In this document: positions 23,664 to 35,453 of the stretch, piece by piece
Position numbering within the stretch: the stretch's first letter is position 1
How the letters are laid out: each line of letters opens with the position of its first letter
DNA from: Azolla caroliniana
Lineage: Eukaryota > Polypodiophyta
DNA: 64,000 nucleotides
Reading direction: 5' to 3'
NCBI GenBank assembly: GCA_043228905.1
Contig: JBHGNT010000042.1
Location: 1 to 64,000 of the forward strand
The notes under the pieces: model-generated
What the model was told of the DNA's origin: nothing
The model's database searches: none
The model's input: the letters and a program-made list of their open reading frames with translations, nothing else
Program-made: the position numbers and the translations under genes

Positions 23664-23841
23664 ATGTTCATACCTGGCTCGTGTGATATCGGATTTCGGT
23701 GTTCAAACATGCGAATCGAAGCTAACAACGCTAGCTATGATATGGAATTACAAAATCAAGATTTTAAAACTCAGCTCGAGAGACATTAATAAATTAGCAA
23801 ATTTGAGGAGGTAGTGGAGAAGAGCGCGTTAGTAAATTAAA
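23664..23841 (+). repeat. Single class A monomer, 178 bp
   Basis: Copy of 21564-21741 within the 2,100-bp duplication, with the same CATTAATAAATT state. Confidence 0.92.
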
Positions 23842-24004
23842 ATGTTCATACCTGGCTCGTGTGATATCGGATTTCTGTGTTCAAACATGCGAATCCAACC
23901 TAACAACGCTAGCTCTAATATGGAATTCAAAAATCAAGATTTCGAAACTCAGGTCCAGAGACATGAAAATTAAAATGTTGAGAAGAACGAGTCAGTAAAT
24001 TAAC
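23842..24004 (+). repeat. 163-bp class B monomer, deletion with filler
   Basis: Second copy of the filler-bearing unit at 21742. Confidence 0.92.
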
Positions 24005-26674
24005 ATGTTCATACCTGGCTCGTGTGATATCGGATTTCTGTGTTCAAACATGCGAATCGAAGCTAACAACGCTATCTCTAATATGGAATTAAAAAATCAA
24101 GATTTTGAAACTCAGGTCGAGAGACATGAAGAAATTAGCAAATTTGAGGAGGTAGTGGAGAAGATCGCGTTTGTAAATTAAAATGTTCATACCTGGCTCG
24201 TGTGATATCGGATTTCTATGTTCAAACATGCGAATCGAAGCTAACAACGCTAGCTCTAATATTTAATTAAAAAATCAAGATTTTGAAACTCAGGTCGAGA
24301 GACATGAAGAAATTAGCAAATTTGAGGAGGTAGTGGAGAAGATCGCGTTTGTAAATTAAAATGTTTATACCTGGCTCGTTTGATATCGGATTTCTATGTT
24401 CAAACATGCGACTCAAAGCTAACAACGCTAGCTCTAATATGGAATTAAAAAATCAAGATTTTGAAACTCAGGTCGAGAGACATGACGAAATTAGCATATT
24501 TGAGGAGGAAGTTGAGAAGAACGAGTCAGTAAATTAAAATGTTCATACCTGGCTCGTGTGATATCGGATTTCGGTGTTCAAACATGCGAATCGAAGCTAA
24601 CAACGCTAGCTATGATATGGAATTACAAAATCAAGATTTTAAAACTCAGCTCGAGAGACATGAATAAATTAGCGAATTTGAGGAGGTAGTGGAGAAGAGC
24701 GCGTTAGTAAATTAAAATGTTCATCCCTGGCTCGTGTGATATCAGATTTCTGTTTTCAAACATGCGAATCGAAGCTAACAACGCTAGCTATGATATGGAA
24801 TTAAAAAATCAAGATTTTGAAACTCAGGTCGAGAGACATGAAGAAATTAGCAAATTTGAGGAGGTAGTGGAGAAGATCGCGTTTGTAAATTAAAATGTTC
24901 ATACCTGGCTCGTGTGATATCGGATTTCTGTGTTCAAACATGCGAATCGAAGCTAACAACGGTAGCTCTAATATTAAATTAAAAAATCAAGATTTTGAAA
25001 CTCAGGTCCAGAGACATGAAGAAATTAGCAAATTTGAGGAGGAAGTGGAGAAGAGCGCGTCAGTAAATTAAAATGTTCATACCTGGCTCGTGTGATATCG
25101 GATTTCGGTGTTCGAAAATGCGAATCGAAGCTAACAACGCTATCTCTAATATGGAATTAGAAAATGAAGATTTTGAAACTCAGGTCAAGAGACATGAAGA
25201 AATTAGCATATTTGAGGAGGAAGTTGAGAAGAGCGAGTCAGTAAATTAAAATGTTCATACCTTGCTCGGGTGATATCGGATTTCGGTGTTCAAACATGCG
25301 AATCGAAGCTAACAACGCTAGCTATGATATAGAATTACAAAATCAAGATTTTAAAACTCAGCTCGAGAGACATGAATAAATTAGCGAATTTGAGGAGGTA
25401 GTGGAGAAGAGCGCGTTAGTAAATTAAAATGTTCATACCTGGCTTGTGTGATATCGGATTTCTATGTTCAAACATGCGAATCAAACCTAACAAGGCTAGC
25501 TCTAATATGGAATTCAAAAATCAAGATTTTGAAACTCAGGTCCAGAGACATGAAGAAATTAGCAAATTTGAGGAGGAAGTGGAGAAGAGCGCGTTAGTAA
25601 ATTAAAATGTTCATACCTGGCTCGTGTGATATCGGATTTCTGTGTTCAAACATGCGAATCGAAGCTAACAACGCTATCTCTAATATGGAATTAAAAAATC
25701 AAGATTTTGAAACTCAGGTCCAGAGACATGAAGAAATTAGCAAATTTGAGGAGGAAGTGGAGAAGAGCGCGTTAGTAAATGAAAATGTTCATACCTGGCT
25801 CGTGTGATATCGGATTTCTGTGTTCAAACATGCGAATCGAAGCTAACAACGCTATCTCTAATATGGAATTAAAAAATCAAGATTTTGAAACTCAGGTCGA
25901 GAGACATGAAGAAATTAGCAAATTTGAGGAGGAAGTGGAGAAGATCGCGTTTGTAAATTAAAATGTTCATACCTGGCTCGTGTGATATCGGATTTCGGTG
26001 TTCAAACATGCGAATCGAAGCTAACAACGCTATCTCTAATATGGAATTAGAAAATGAAGATTTTGAAACTCAGGTCAAGAGACATGAAGAAATTAGCAAA
26101 TTTGAGGAGGTAGTGGAGAAGAGCGCGTTAGTAAATTAAAATGTTCATACCTGGCTCGTGTGATATCGGATTTCTGTGTTCAAACATGCGAATCGAAGCT
26201 AATAACGCTAGCTCTAATATGGAATTAAAAAATCAAGATTTTGAAACTCAGGTCGAGAGACATGAAGAAATTAGCAAATTTGAGGAGGTAGTGAAGAAGA
26301 GCCTGTTAGTAAATTAAAATATTCATACCTGGCTCGTGTGATATCGGATTTTTGTGTTTAAACATGCGAATCGAAGCTAACAACGCTAGCTATGATATGG
26401 AATTAAAAAATCAAGATTTTGAAACTCAGGTCCAGAGACATGAAGAAATTTGCAAATTTGAGGAGGTAGTGGAGAAGAGCGCGTTAGTAAATTATAATGT
26501 TCATACCTGGCTCGTGTGATATCGGATTTCTGTGCTCAAACATGCGAATCGAAGCTAACAACGCTAGCTCTAATATGGAATTAAAAAATCAAGATTTTGA
26601 AACTCAGGTCGAGAGACATGAAGAAATTAGCAAATTTGAGGAGGTAGTGAAGAAGAGCCTGTTAGTAAATTAAA
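24005..26674 (+). repeat. Run of 15 regular monomers
   Basis: Includes the rare TTCGAAAATGCG unit (25073), which creates a BstBI site TTCGAA, GAAAATGAAGATT units, and an A-B-C triplet at 25251-25784. The unit at 26319 ends in the unusual boundary AATTATAATGTTC. Confidence 0.93.
26319..26496 (+). repeat. Monomer ending in the TTATAATG boundary
   Basis: An ordinary 178-bp unit whose end reads AATTATAATGTTC instead of AATTAAAATGTTC. The TAAT created at the boundary equals the TAAT at monomer positions 75-78. A deletion between the two would remove 76 bp and give exactly the compound-unit join. Its copy is at 37768-37945. Confidence 0.85.
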
Positions 26675-26954
26675 ATGTTTATACCTGGCTCGTGTGATAT
26701 CGGATTTTTGTGTTTAAACATGCGAATCGAAGCTAACAACGCTAGCTATGATATGGAATTAAAAAATCAAGATTTTGAAACTCAGGTCGAGAGACATGAA
26801 GAAATTTGCAAACTTGAGGAGGTAGTGGAGAAGAGCGCGTTAGTAAATTATAATATGGAATCGAAAAAACAAGATTTTGAAACTCAGGTCCAGAGACATG
26901 AAGAAATTAGCAAATTTGAGGAGGAAGTGGAGAAGATCACGTTTGTAAATTAAA
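26675..26954 (+). repeat. Compound 280-bp unit (178 + 102)
   Basis: Standard structure. Private change GCAAACTTGAGG in the first half, shared only with the copy at 38124. Confidence 0.93.
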
Positions 26955-28912
26955 ATGTTCATACCTGGCTCGTGTGATATCGGATTTCTGTGTTCAAACA
27001 TGCGAATCGAAGCTAACAACGCTAGCTCTAATATTGAATTAAAAAATCAAGATTTTGAAACTCAGGTCGAGAGACATGAAGAAATTAGCAAATTTGAGGA
27101 GGTAGTGGAGAAGATCGCGTTTGTAAATTAAAATGTTTATACCTGGCTCGTTTGATATCGGATTTCTATGTTCAAACATGCGACTCGAAGCTAACAACGC
27201 TAGCTCTAATATGGAATTAAAAAATCAAGATTTTGAAACTCAGGTCGAGAGACATGACGAAATTAGCATATTTGAGGAGGAAGTTGAGAAGAACGAGTCA
27301 GTAAATTAAAATGTTCATACCTGGCTCGTGTGATATCGGATTTCGGTGTTCAAACATGCGAATCGAAGCTAACAACGCTAGCTATGATATGGAATTACAA
27401 AATCAAGATTTTAAAACTCAGCTCGAGAGACATGAATAAATTAGCGAATTTGAGGAGGTAGTGGAGAAGAGCGCGTTAGTAAATTAAAATGTTCATCCCT
27501 GGCTCGTGTGATATCAGATTTCTGTTTTCAAACATGCGAATCGAAGCTAACAACGCTAGCTATGATATGGAATTAAAAAATCAAGATTTTGAAACTCAGG
27601 TCGAGAGACATGAAGAAATTAGCAAATTTGAGGAGGTAGTGGAGAAGATCGCGTTTGTAAATTAAAATGTTCATACCTGGCTCGTGTGATATCGGATTTC
27701 TGTGTTCAAACATGCAAATCGAAGCTAACAACGGTAGCTCTAATATTAAATTAAAAAATCAAGATTTTGAAACTCAGGTCCAGAGACATGAAGAAATTAG
27801 CAAATTTGAGGAGGAAGTGGAGAAGAGCGCGTCAGTAAATTAAAATGTTCATACCTGGCTCGTGTGATATCGGATTTCGGTGTTCGAAAATGCGAATCGA
27901 AGCTAACAACGCTATCTCTAATATGGAATTAGAAAATGAAGATTTTGAAACTCAGGTCAAGAGACATGAAGAAATTAGCATATTTGAGGAGGAAGTTGAG
28001 AAGAGCGAGTCAGTAAATTAAAATGTTCATACCTTGCTCGGGTGATATCGGATTTCGGTGTTCAAACATGCGAATCGAAGCTAACAACGCTAGCTATGAT
28101 ATAGAATTACAAAATCAAGATTTTAAAACTCAGCTCGAGAGACATGAATAAATTAGCGAATTTGAGGAGGTAGTGGAGAAGAGCGCGTTAGTAAATTAAA
28201 ATGTTCATACCTGGCTCGTGTGATATCGGATTTCTATGTTCAAACATGCGAATCAAACCTAACAAGGCTAGCTCTAATATGGAATTCAAAAATCAAGATT
28301 TTGAAACTCAGGTCCAGAGACATGAAGAAATTAGCAAATTTGAGGAGGAAGTGGAGAAGAGCGTGTTAGTAAATTAAAATGTTCATACCTGGCTCGTGTG
28401 ATATCGGATTTCTGTGTTCAAACATGCGAATCGAAGCTAACAACGCTATCTCTAATATGGAATTAAAAAATCAAGATTTTGAAACTCAGGTCCAGAGACA
28501 TGAAGAAATTAGCAAATTTGAGGAGGAAGTGGAGAAGAGCGCGTTAGTAAATGAAAATGTTCATACCTGGCTCGTGTGATATCGGATTTCTGTGTTCAAA
28601 CATGCGAATCGAAGCTAACAACGCTATCTCTAATATGGAATTAAAAAATCAAGATTTTGAAACTCAGGTCGAGAGACATGAAGAAATTAGCAAATTTGAG
28701 GAGGAAGTGGAGAAGATCGCGTTTGTAAATTAAAATGTTCATACCTGGCTCGTGTGATATCGGATTTCGGTGTTCAAACATGCGAATCGAAGCTAACAAC
28801 GCTATCTCTAATATGGAATTAGAAAATGAAGATTTTGAAACTCAGGTCAAGAGACATGAAGAAATTAGCAAATTTGAGGAGGTAGTGGAGAAGAGCGCGT
28901 TAGTAAATTAAA
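26955..28912 (+). repeat. Run of 11 regular monomers
   Basis: Second copy of the 2,772-bp duplication. Private state CATGCAAATCG at 27,711. Confidence 0.93.
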
Positions 28913-29192
28913 ATGTTCATACCTGGCTCGTGTGATATCGGATTTCTGTGTTCAAACATGCGAATCGAAGCTAATAACGCTAGCTCTAATATGGAATTAA
29001 AAAATCAAGATTTTGAAACTCAGGTCGAGAGACATGAAGAAATTAGCGAATTTGAGGAGGTAGTGGAGAAGAGCGCGTTAGTAAATTATAATATGGAATC
29101 GAAAAAACAAGATTTTGAAACTCAGGTCCAGAGACATGAAGAAATTAGCAAATTTGAGGAGGAAGTGGAGAAGATCACGTTTGTAAATTAAA
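28913..29192 (+). repeat. Compound 280-bp unit, variant first half
   Basis: The first half has TTCTGTGTTC, CTAATAACGCTAGCTCT and TTAGCGAATTTG, not the usual TTTTTGTGTTTAAAC type; the 102-bp half is standard. The first half equals the unit at 26141 up to about position 130, so this compound unit is a recombinant. The partner at 40362 has TTTGCAAATTTG. Confidence 0.9.
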
Positions 29193-29370
29193 ATGTTCAT
29201 ACCTGGCTCGTGTGATATCGGATTTCTGTGTTCAAACATGCGAATCGAAGCTAACAACGCTAGCTCTAATATTGAATTAAAAAATCAAGATTTTGAAACT
29301 CAGGTCGAGAGACATGAAGAAATTAGCATATTTGAGGAGGAAGTTGAGAAGAGCGAGTCAGTAAATTAAA
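29193..29370 (+). repeat. Single regular monomer
   Basis: 178-bp unit with ATATTGAATT and GCATATTTGAGGAGGAAG. Confidence 0.92.
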
Positions 29371-29549
29371 ATGTTCATACCTGTCTCGTGTGATATCGGA
29401 TTTCTGTGTTCAAACATGCGAATCGAAGCTAACAACGCTAGCTCTAATATTGAATTAAAAAATCAAGATTTTGAAACTCAGGTCGAGAGACATGAAGAAA
29501 TTAGCATATTTGAGGAGGAAGTTGAGAAGAGCGAGTCAAGTAAATTAAA
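29371..29549 (+). repeat. 179-bp monomer (1-bp insertion)
   Basis: GAGTCAAGTAAATT has one extra A relative to GAGTCAGTAAATT. The shift happens to join two open frames into a 109-codon one, which is incidental. Confidence 0.9.
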
Positions 29550-32041
29550 ATGTTCATACCTGGCTCGAGTGATATCGGATTTCGGTGTTCAAACATGCGA
29601 ATCGAAGCTAACAACGCTAGCTATGATATGGAATTACAAAATCAAGATTTTAAAACTCAACTCGAGAGACATGAATAAATTAGCGAATTTGAGGAGGTAG
29701 TGGAGAAGAGCGCGTTAGTAAATTAAAATGTTCATACCTGGCTCGTGTGATATCGGATTTCTGTGTTCAAACATGCGAATCGAAGCTAACAACGCTATCT
29801 CTAATATGGAATTAAAAAATCAAGATTTTGAAACTCAGGTCCAGAGACATGAAGAAATTAGCAAATTTGAGGAGGTAGTGGAGAAGATCACGTTTGTAAA
29901 TTAAAATGTTCATACCTGGCTCGTGTGATATCGGATTTCTATGTTCAAACATGCGAATCGAAGCTAACAACGCTAGCTCTAATATTTAATTAAAAAATCA
30001 AGATTTTGAAACTCAGGTCGAGAGACATGAAGAAATTAGCAAATTTGAGGAGGTAGTGGAGAAGATCGCGTTTGTAAATTAAAATGTTTATACCTGGCTC
30101 GTTTGATATCGGATTTCTATGTTCAAACATGCGACTCGAAGCTAACAACGCTAGCTCTAATATGGAATTAAAAAATCAAGATTTTGAAACTCAGGTCGAG
30201 AGACATGACGAAATTAGCATATTTGAGGAGGAAGTTGAGAAGAACGAGTCAGTAAATTAAAATGTTCATACCTGGCTCGTGTGATATCGGATTTCGGTGT
30301 TCAAACATGCGAATCGAAGCTGACAACGCTAGCTATGATATGGAATTACAAAATCAAGATTTTAAAACTCAGCTCGAGAGACATGAATAAATTAGCGAAT
30401 TTGAGGAGGTAGTGGAGAAGAGCGCGTTAGTAAATTAAAATGTTCATCCCTGGCTCGTGTGATATCGGATTTCTGTTTTCAAACATGCGAATCGAAGCTA
30501 ACAACGCTAGCTATGATATGGAATTAAAAAATCAAGATTTTGAAACTCAGGTCGAGAGACATGAAGAAATTAGCAAATTTGAGGAGGTAGTGGAGAAGAT
30601 CGCGTTTGTAAATTAAAATGTTCATACCTGGCTCGTGTGATATCGGATTTCTGTGTTCAAACATGCGAATCGAAGCTAACAACGCTAGCTCTAATATTGA
30701 ATTAAAAAATCAAGATTTTGAAACTCAGGTCGAGAGACATGAAGAAATTAGCATATTTGAGGAGGAAGTTGAGAAGAGTGCGTTAGTAAATTAAAATGTT
30801 CATACCTTGCTCTTGTGATATCGGATTTCGGTGTTCAAACATGCGAATCGAAGCTAACAACGCTAGCTATGATATAGAATTACAAAATCAAGATTTTAAA
30901 ACTCAGCTCGAGAGACATGAATAAATTAGCGAATTTGAGGAGGTAGTGGAGAAGAGCGCGTTAGTAAATTAAAATGTTCATACCTGGCTCGTGTGATATC
31001 GGATTTCTATGTTCAAACATGCGAATCAAACCTAACAACGCTAGCTCTAATATGGAATTCAAAAATCAAGATTTTGAAACTCAGGTCCAGAGACATGAAG
31101 AAATTAGCAAATTTGAGGAGGAAGTGGAGAAGAGCGTGTTAGTAAATTAAAATGTTCATACCTGGCTCGTGTGATATCGGATTTCTGTGTTCAAACATGC
31201 GAATCGAAGCTAACAACGCTATCTCTAATATGGAATTAAAAAATCAAGATTTTGAAACTCAGGTCAAGAGACATGAAGAAATTAGCAAATTTGAGGAGGT
31301 AGTGGAGAAGAGCGCGTTAGTAAATTAAAATGTTCATACCTGGCTCGTGTGATATCGGATTTCTGCGTTCAAACATGCGAATCGAAGCTAACAACGCTAC
31401 CTCTAATATGGAATTCAAAAATCAAGATTTTGAAACTCAGGTCCAGAGACATGAAGAAATTAGCAAATTTGAGGAGGAAGTGGAGAAGAGCGCGTTAGTA
31501 AATTAAAATGTTCATACCTGGCTCGTGTGATATCGGATTTCTGTGTTCAAACATGCGAATCGAAGCTAACAACGCTATCTCTAATATGGAATTAAAAAAT
31601 CAAGATTTTGAAACTCAGGTCGAGAGACATGACGAAATTAGCATATTTGAGGAGGAAGTTGAGAAGAACGAGTCAGTAAATTAAAATGTTCATACCTGGC
31701 TCGTGTGATATCGGATTTCGGTGTTCAAACATGCGAATCGAAGCTAACAACGCTAGCTATGATATGGAATTACAAAATCAAGATTTTAAAACTCAGCTCG
31801 AGAGACATGAATAAATTAGCGAATTTGAGGAGGTAGTGGAGAAGAGCGCGTTAGTAAATTAAAATGTTCATCCCTGGCTCGTGTGATATCGGATTTCTGT
31901 TTTCAAACATGCGAATCGAAGCTAACAACGCTAGCTATGATATGGAATTAAAAAATCAAGATTTTGAAACTCAGGTCGAGAGACATGAACAAATTAGCAA
32001 ATTTGAGGAGGTAGTGAAGAAGAGCCTGTTAGTAAATTAAA
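29550..32041 (+). repeat. Run of 14 regular monomers
   Basis: Ends copy one of the 11,449-bp block. Marker states are GCTGACAACG (30,320), GAGTGCGTTAG with CTTGCTCTTGTG (30.78 kb), TTCTGCGTTC (31,368) and GCTACCTCT (31,397). Confidence 0.93.
31864..32041 (+). repeat. Hybrid monomer at the 11,449-bp junction
   Basis: The first part (CATCCCTGG, TTCTGTTTTC, AGCTATGAT) matches the unit at 43313. The end (CATGAACAAATTAGC, GTGAAGAAGAGCCTG) matches the unit at 20415. The switch lies between about monomer positions 77 and 128. This is the product expected from unequal exchange between two non-allelic monomers. Confidence 0.9.
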
Positions 32042-32321
32042 ATGTTCATACCTGGCTCGTGTGATATCGGATTTTTGTGTTTAAACATGCGAATCGAAGC
32101 TAACAACGCTAGCTATGATATGGAATTAAAAAATCAAGATTTTGAAACTCAGGTCGAGAGACATGAAGAAATTTGCAAATTTGAGGAGGTAGTGGAGAAG
32201 AGCGCGTTAGTAAATTATAATATGGAATCGAAAAAACAAGATTTTGAAACTCAGGTCCAGAGACATGAAGAAATTAGCAAATTTGAGGAGGAAGTGGAGA
32301 AGATCACGTTTGTAAATTAAA
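32042..32321 (+). repeat. Compound 280-bp unit (178 + 102)
   Basis: Copy of 20593 in the second 11,449-bp block. Confidence 0.93.
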
Positions 32322-32855
32322 ATGTTCATACCTGGCTCGTGTGATATCGGATTTCTGTGTTCAAACATGCGAATCGAAGCTAACAACGCTAGCTCTAATA
32401 TTGAATTAAAAAATCAAGATTTTGAAACTCAGGTCGAGAGACATGAAGAAATCAGCATATTTGAGGAGGAAGTTGAGAAGAGCGAGTCAGTAAATTAAAA
32501 TGTTCATACCTTGCTCGGGTGATATCGGATTTCGGTGTTCAAACATGCGAATCGAAGCTAACAACGCTAGCTCTAATATGGAATTAAAAAATCAAGATTT
32601 TGAAACTCAGGTCGAGAGACATGAAGAAATTAGCATATTTGAGGAGGAAGTTGAGAAGAACGAGTCAGTAAATTAAAATGTTCATACCTGGCTCGTGTGA
32701 TATCGGATTTCTGTGTTCAAACATGCGAATCGAAGCTAACAACGCTAGCTCTAATATTGAATTAAAAAATCAAGATTTTGAAACTCAGGTCAAGAGACAT
32801 GAAGAAATTAGCAAATTTGAGGAGGAAGTGGAGAAGAGCGAGTCAGTAAATTAAA
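32322..32855 (+). repeat. Run of 3 regular monomers
   Basis: Copy of 20873-21406. Confidence 0.93.
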
Positions 32856-33012
32856 ATGTTCATACCTTGCTCGTTTGATATCGGATTTCTGTGTTCAAAC
32901 GCTAGCTCTAATATGGAATTAAAAAATCAAGATTTTGAAACTCAGGTCGAGAGACATGAAGAAATTAGCATATTTGAGGAGGAAGTTGAGAAGAACGAGT
33001 CAGTAAATTAAA
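32856..33012 (+). repeat. 157-bp monomer (21-bp deletion)
   Basis: Copy of the unit at 21407, same TTCAAACGCTAGC join. Confidence 0.92.
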
Positions 33013-33190
33013 ATGTTCATACCTGGCTCGTGTGATATCGGATTTCGGTGTTCAAACATGCGAATCGAAGCTAACAACGCTAGCTATGATATGGAATTAC
33101 AAAATCAAGATTTTAAAACTCAGCTCGAGAGACATTAATAAATTAGCAAATTTGAGGAGGTAGTGGAGAAGAGCGCGTTAGTAAATTAAA
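33013..33190 (+). repeat. Single class A monomer, 178 bp
   Basis: Copy of 21564-21741 with CATTAATAAATT. Confidence 0.92.
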
Positions 33191-33353
33191 ATGTTCATAC
33201 CTGGCTCGTGTGATATCGGATTTCTGTGTTCAAACATGCGAATCCAACCTAACAACGCTAGCTCTAATATGGAATTCAAAAATCAAGATTTCGAAACTCA
33301 GGTCCAGAGACATGAAAATTAAAATGTTGAGAAGAACGAGTCAGTAAATTAAC
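33191..33353 (+). repeat. 163-bp monomer, deletion with filler
   Basis: Copy of the unit at 21742. Confidence 0.92.
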
Positions 33354-34955
33354 ATGTTCATACCTGGCTCGTGTGATATCGGATTTCTGTGTTCAAACAT
33401 GCGAATCGAAGCTAACAACGCTATCTCTAATATGGAATTAAAAAATCAAGATTTTGAAACTCAGGTCGAGAGACATGAAGAAATTAGCAAATTTGAGGAG
33501 GTAGTGGAGAAGATCGCGTTTGTAAATTAAAATGTTCATACCTGGCTCGTGTGATATCGGATTTCTATGTTCAAACATGCGAATCGAAGCTAACAACGCT
33601 AGCTCTAATATTTAATTAAAAAATCAAGATTTTGAAACTCAGGTCGAGAGACATGAAGAAATTAGCAAATTTGAGGAGGTAGTGGAGAAGATCGCGTTTG
33701 TAAATTAAAATGTTTATACCTGGCTCGTTTGATATCGGATTTCTATGTTCAAACATGCGACTCCAAGCTAACAACGCTAGCTCTAATATGGAATTAAAAA
33801 ATCAAGATTTTGAAACTCAGGTCGAGAGACATGACGAAATTAGCATATTTGAGGAGGAAGTTGAGAAGAACGAGTCAGTAAATAAAAATGTTCATACCTG
33901 GCTCGTGTGATATCGGATTTCGGTGTTCAAACATGCGAATCGAAGCTAACAACGCTAGCTATGATATGGAATTACAAAATCAAGATTTTAAAACTCAGCT
34001 CGAGAGACATGAATAAATTAGCGAATTTGAGGAGGTAGTGGAGAAGAGCGCGTTAGTAAATTAAAATGTTCATCCCTGGCTCGTGTGATATCAGATTTCT
34101 GTTTTCAAACATGCGAATCGAAGCTAACAACGCTAGCTATGATATGGAATTAAAAAATCAAGATTTTGAAACTCAGGTCGAGAGACATGAAGAAATTAGC
34201 AAATTTGAGGAGGTAGTGGAGAAGATCGCGTTTGTAAATTAAAATGTTCATACCTGGCTCGTGTGATATCGGATTTCTGTGTTCAAACATGCGAATCGAA
34301 GCTAACAACGGTAGCTCTAATATTAAATTAAAAAATCAAGATTTTGAAACTCAGGTCAGGAGACATGAAGAAATTAGCAAATTTGAGGAGGTAGTGGAGA
34401 AGAGCGCGTTCGTAAATGAAAATGTTCATACCTGGCTCGTGTGATATCGGATTTCTGTGTTCAACCATGCGAATCGAAGCTAACAACGCTATCTCTAATA
34501 AGGAATTAAAAAATCAAGATTTTGAAACTCAGGTCGAGAGACATGAAGAAATTAGCAAATTTGAGGAGGAAGTGGAGAAGAGCGCGTTAGTAAATTAAAA
34601 TGTTCATACCTGGCTCGTGTGATATCGGATTTCTGTGTTCAAACATGCGAATCGAAGCTAACAACGCTAGCTCTAATATGGAATTAAAAAATCAAGATTT
34701 TGAAACTCAGGTCGAGAGACATGAAGAAATTAGCATATTTGAGGAGGAAGTTGAGAAGAACGAGTCAGTAAATTAAAATGTTCATACCTGGCTCGTGTGA
34801 TATCGGATTTCTGTGTTCAAACATGCGAATCGAAGCTAACAACGCTAGCTCTAATATTGAATTAAAAAATCAAGATTTTGAAACTCAGGTCAAGAGACAT
34901 GAAGAAATTAGCAAATTTGAGGAGGAAGTGGAGAAGAGCGAGTCAGTAAATTAAA
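33354..34955 (+). repeat. Run of 9 regular monomers
   Basis: Copy of 21905-23506, including CTCCAAGC and AATAAAAATG. Confidence 0.93.
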
Positions 34956-35112
34956 ATGTTCATACCTTGCTCGTTTGATATCGGATTTCTGTGTTCAAAC
35001 GCTAGCTCTAATATGGAATTAAAAAATCAAGATTTTGAAACTCAGGTCGAGAGACATGAAGAAATTAGCATATTTGAGGAGGAAGTTGAGAAGAACGAGT
35101 CAGTAAATTAAA
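34956..35112 (+). repeat. 157-bp monomer (21-bp deletion)
   Basis: Fourth copy of this deletion unit, 2,100 bp after the one at 32856. Confidence 0.92.
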
Positions 35113-35290
35113 ATGTTCATACCTGGCTCGTGTGATATCGGATTTCGGTGTTCAAACATGCGAATCGAAGCTAACAACGCTAGCTATGATATGGAATTAC
35201 AAAATCAAGATTTTAAAACTCAGCTCGAGAGACATTAATAAATTAGCAAATTTGAGGAGGTAGTGGAGAAGAGCGCGTTAGTAAATTAAA
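35113..35290 (+). repeat. Single class A monomer, 178 bp
   Basis: Copy of 23664-23841. Confidence 0.92.
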
Positions 35291-35453
35291 ATGTTCATAC
35301 CTGGCTCGTGTGATATCGGATTTCTGTGTTCAAACATGCGAATCCAACCTAACAACGCTAGCTCTAATATGGAATTCAAAAATCAAGATTTCGAAACTCA
35401 GGTCCAGAGACATGAAAATTAAAATGTTGAGAAGAACGAGTCAGTAAATTAAC
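35291..35453 (+). repeat. 163-bp monomer, deletion with filler
   Basis: Fourth copy of the filler-bearing unit. Confidence 0.92.

Larger units (their letters stand above)
21086..25008 (+). repeat. Nested duplication, period 2,100 bp
   Basis: Bases about 21086-22908 match 23186-25008 with very few changes, including the rare 157-bp and 163-bp units. One difference is CTCCAAGC at 22,312 against CTCAAAGC at 24,412; another is AATAAAAATG at 22,434 against AATTAAAATG. The roughly 277 bp between the copies (22909-23185) has no partner at this offset. Confidence 0.9.
24265..29043 (+). repeat. Nested duplication, period 2,772 bp
   Basis: Bases about 24265-26271 match 27037-29043. Shared rare states are TTCGAAAATG (25,111/27,883), GAAAATGAAGATT, ACAAGGCTAGC and CTAATAACGC (26,200/28,972). 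Differences I saw include CTCAAAGC/CTCGAAGC, GGCTTGTG/GGCTCGTG and GAGCGCG/GAGCGTG. The interval 26272-27036, with one compound unit, is not part of the match. Confidence 0.88.

Noticed and set aside
29371-29700. 109-codon frame, also at 40820-41149
   Set aside because: Created by a single inserted A that joins two monomer frames; the second half reads the next monomer in another frame. Incidental.
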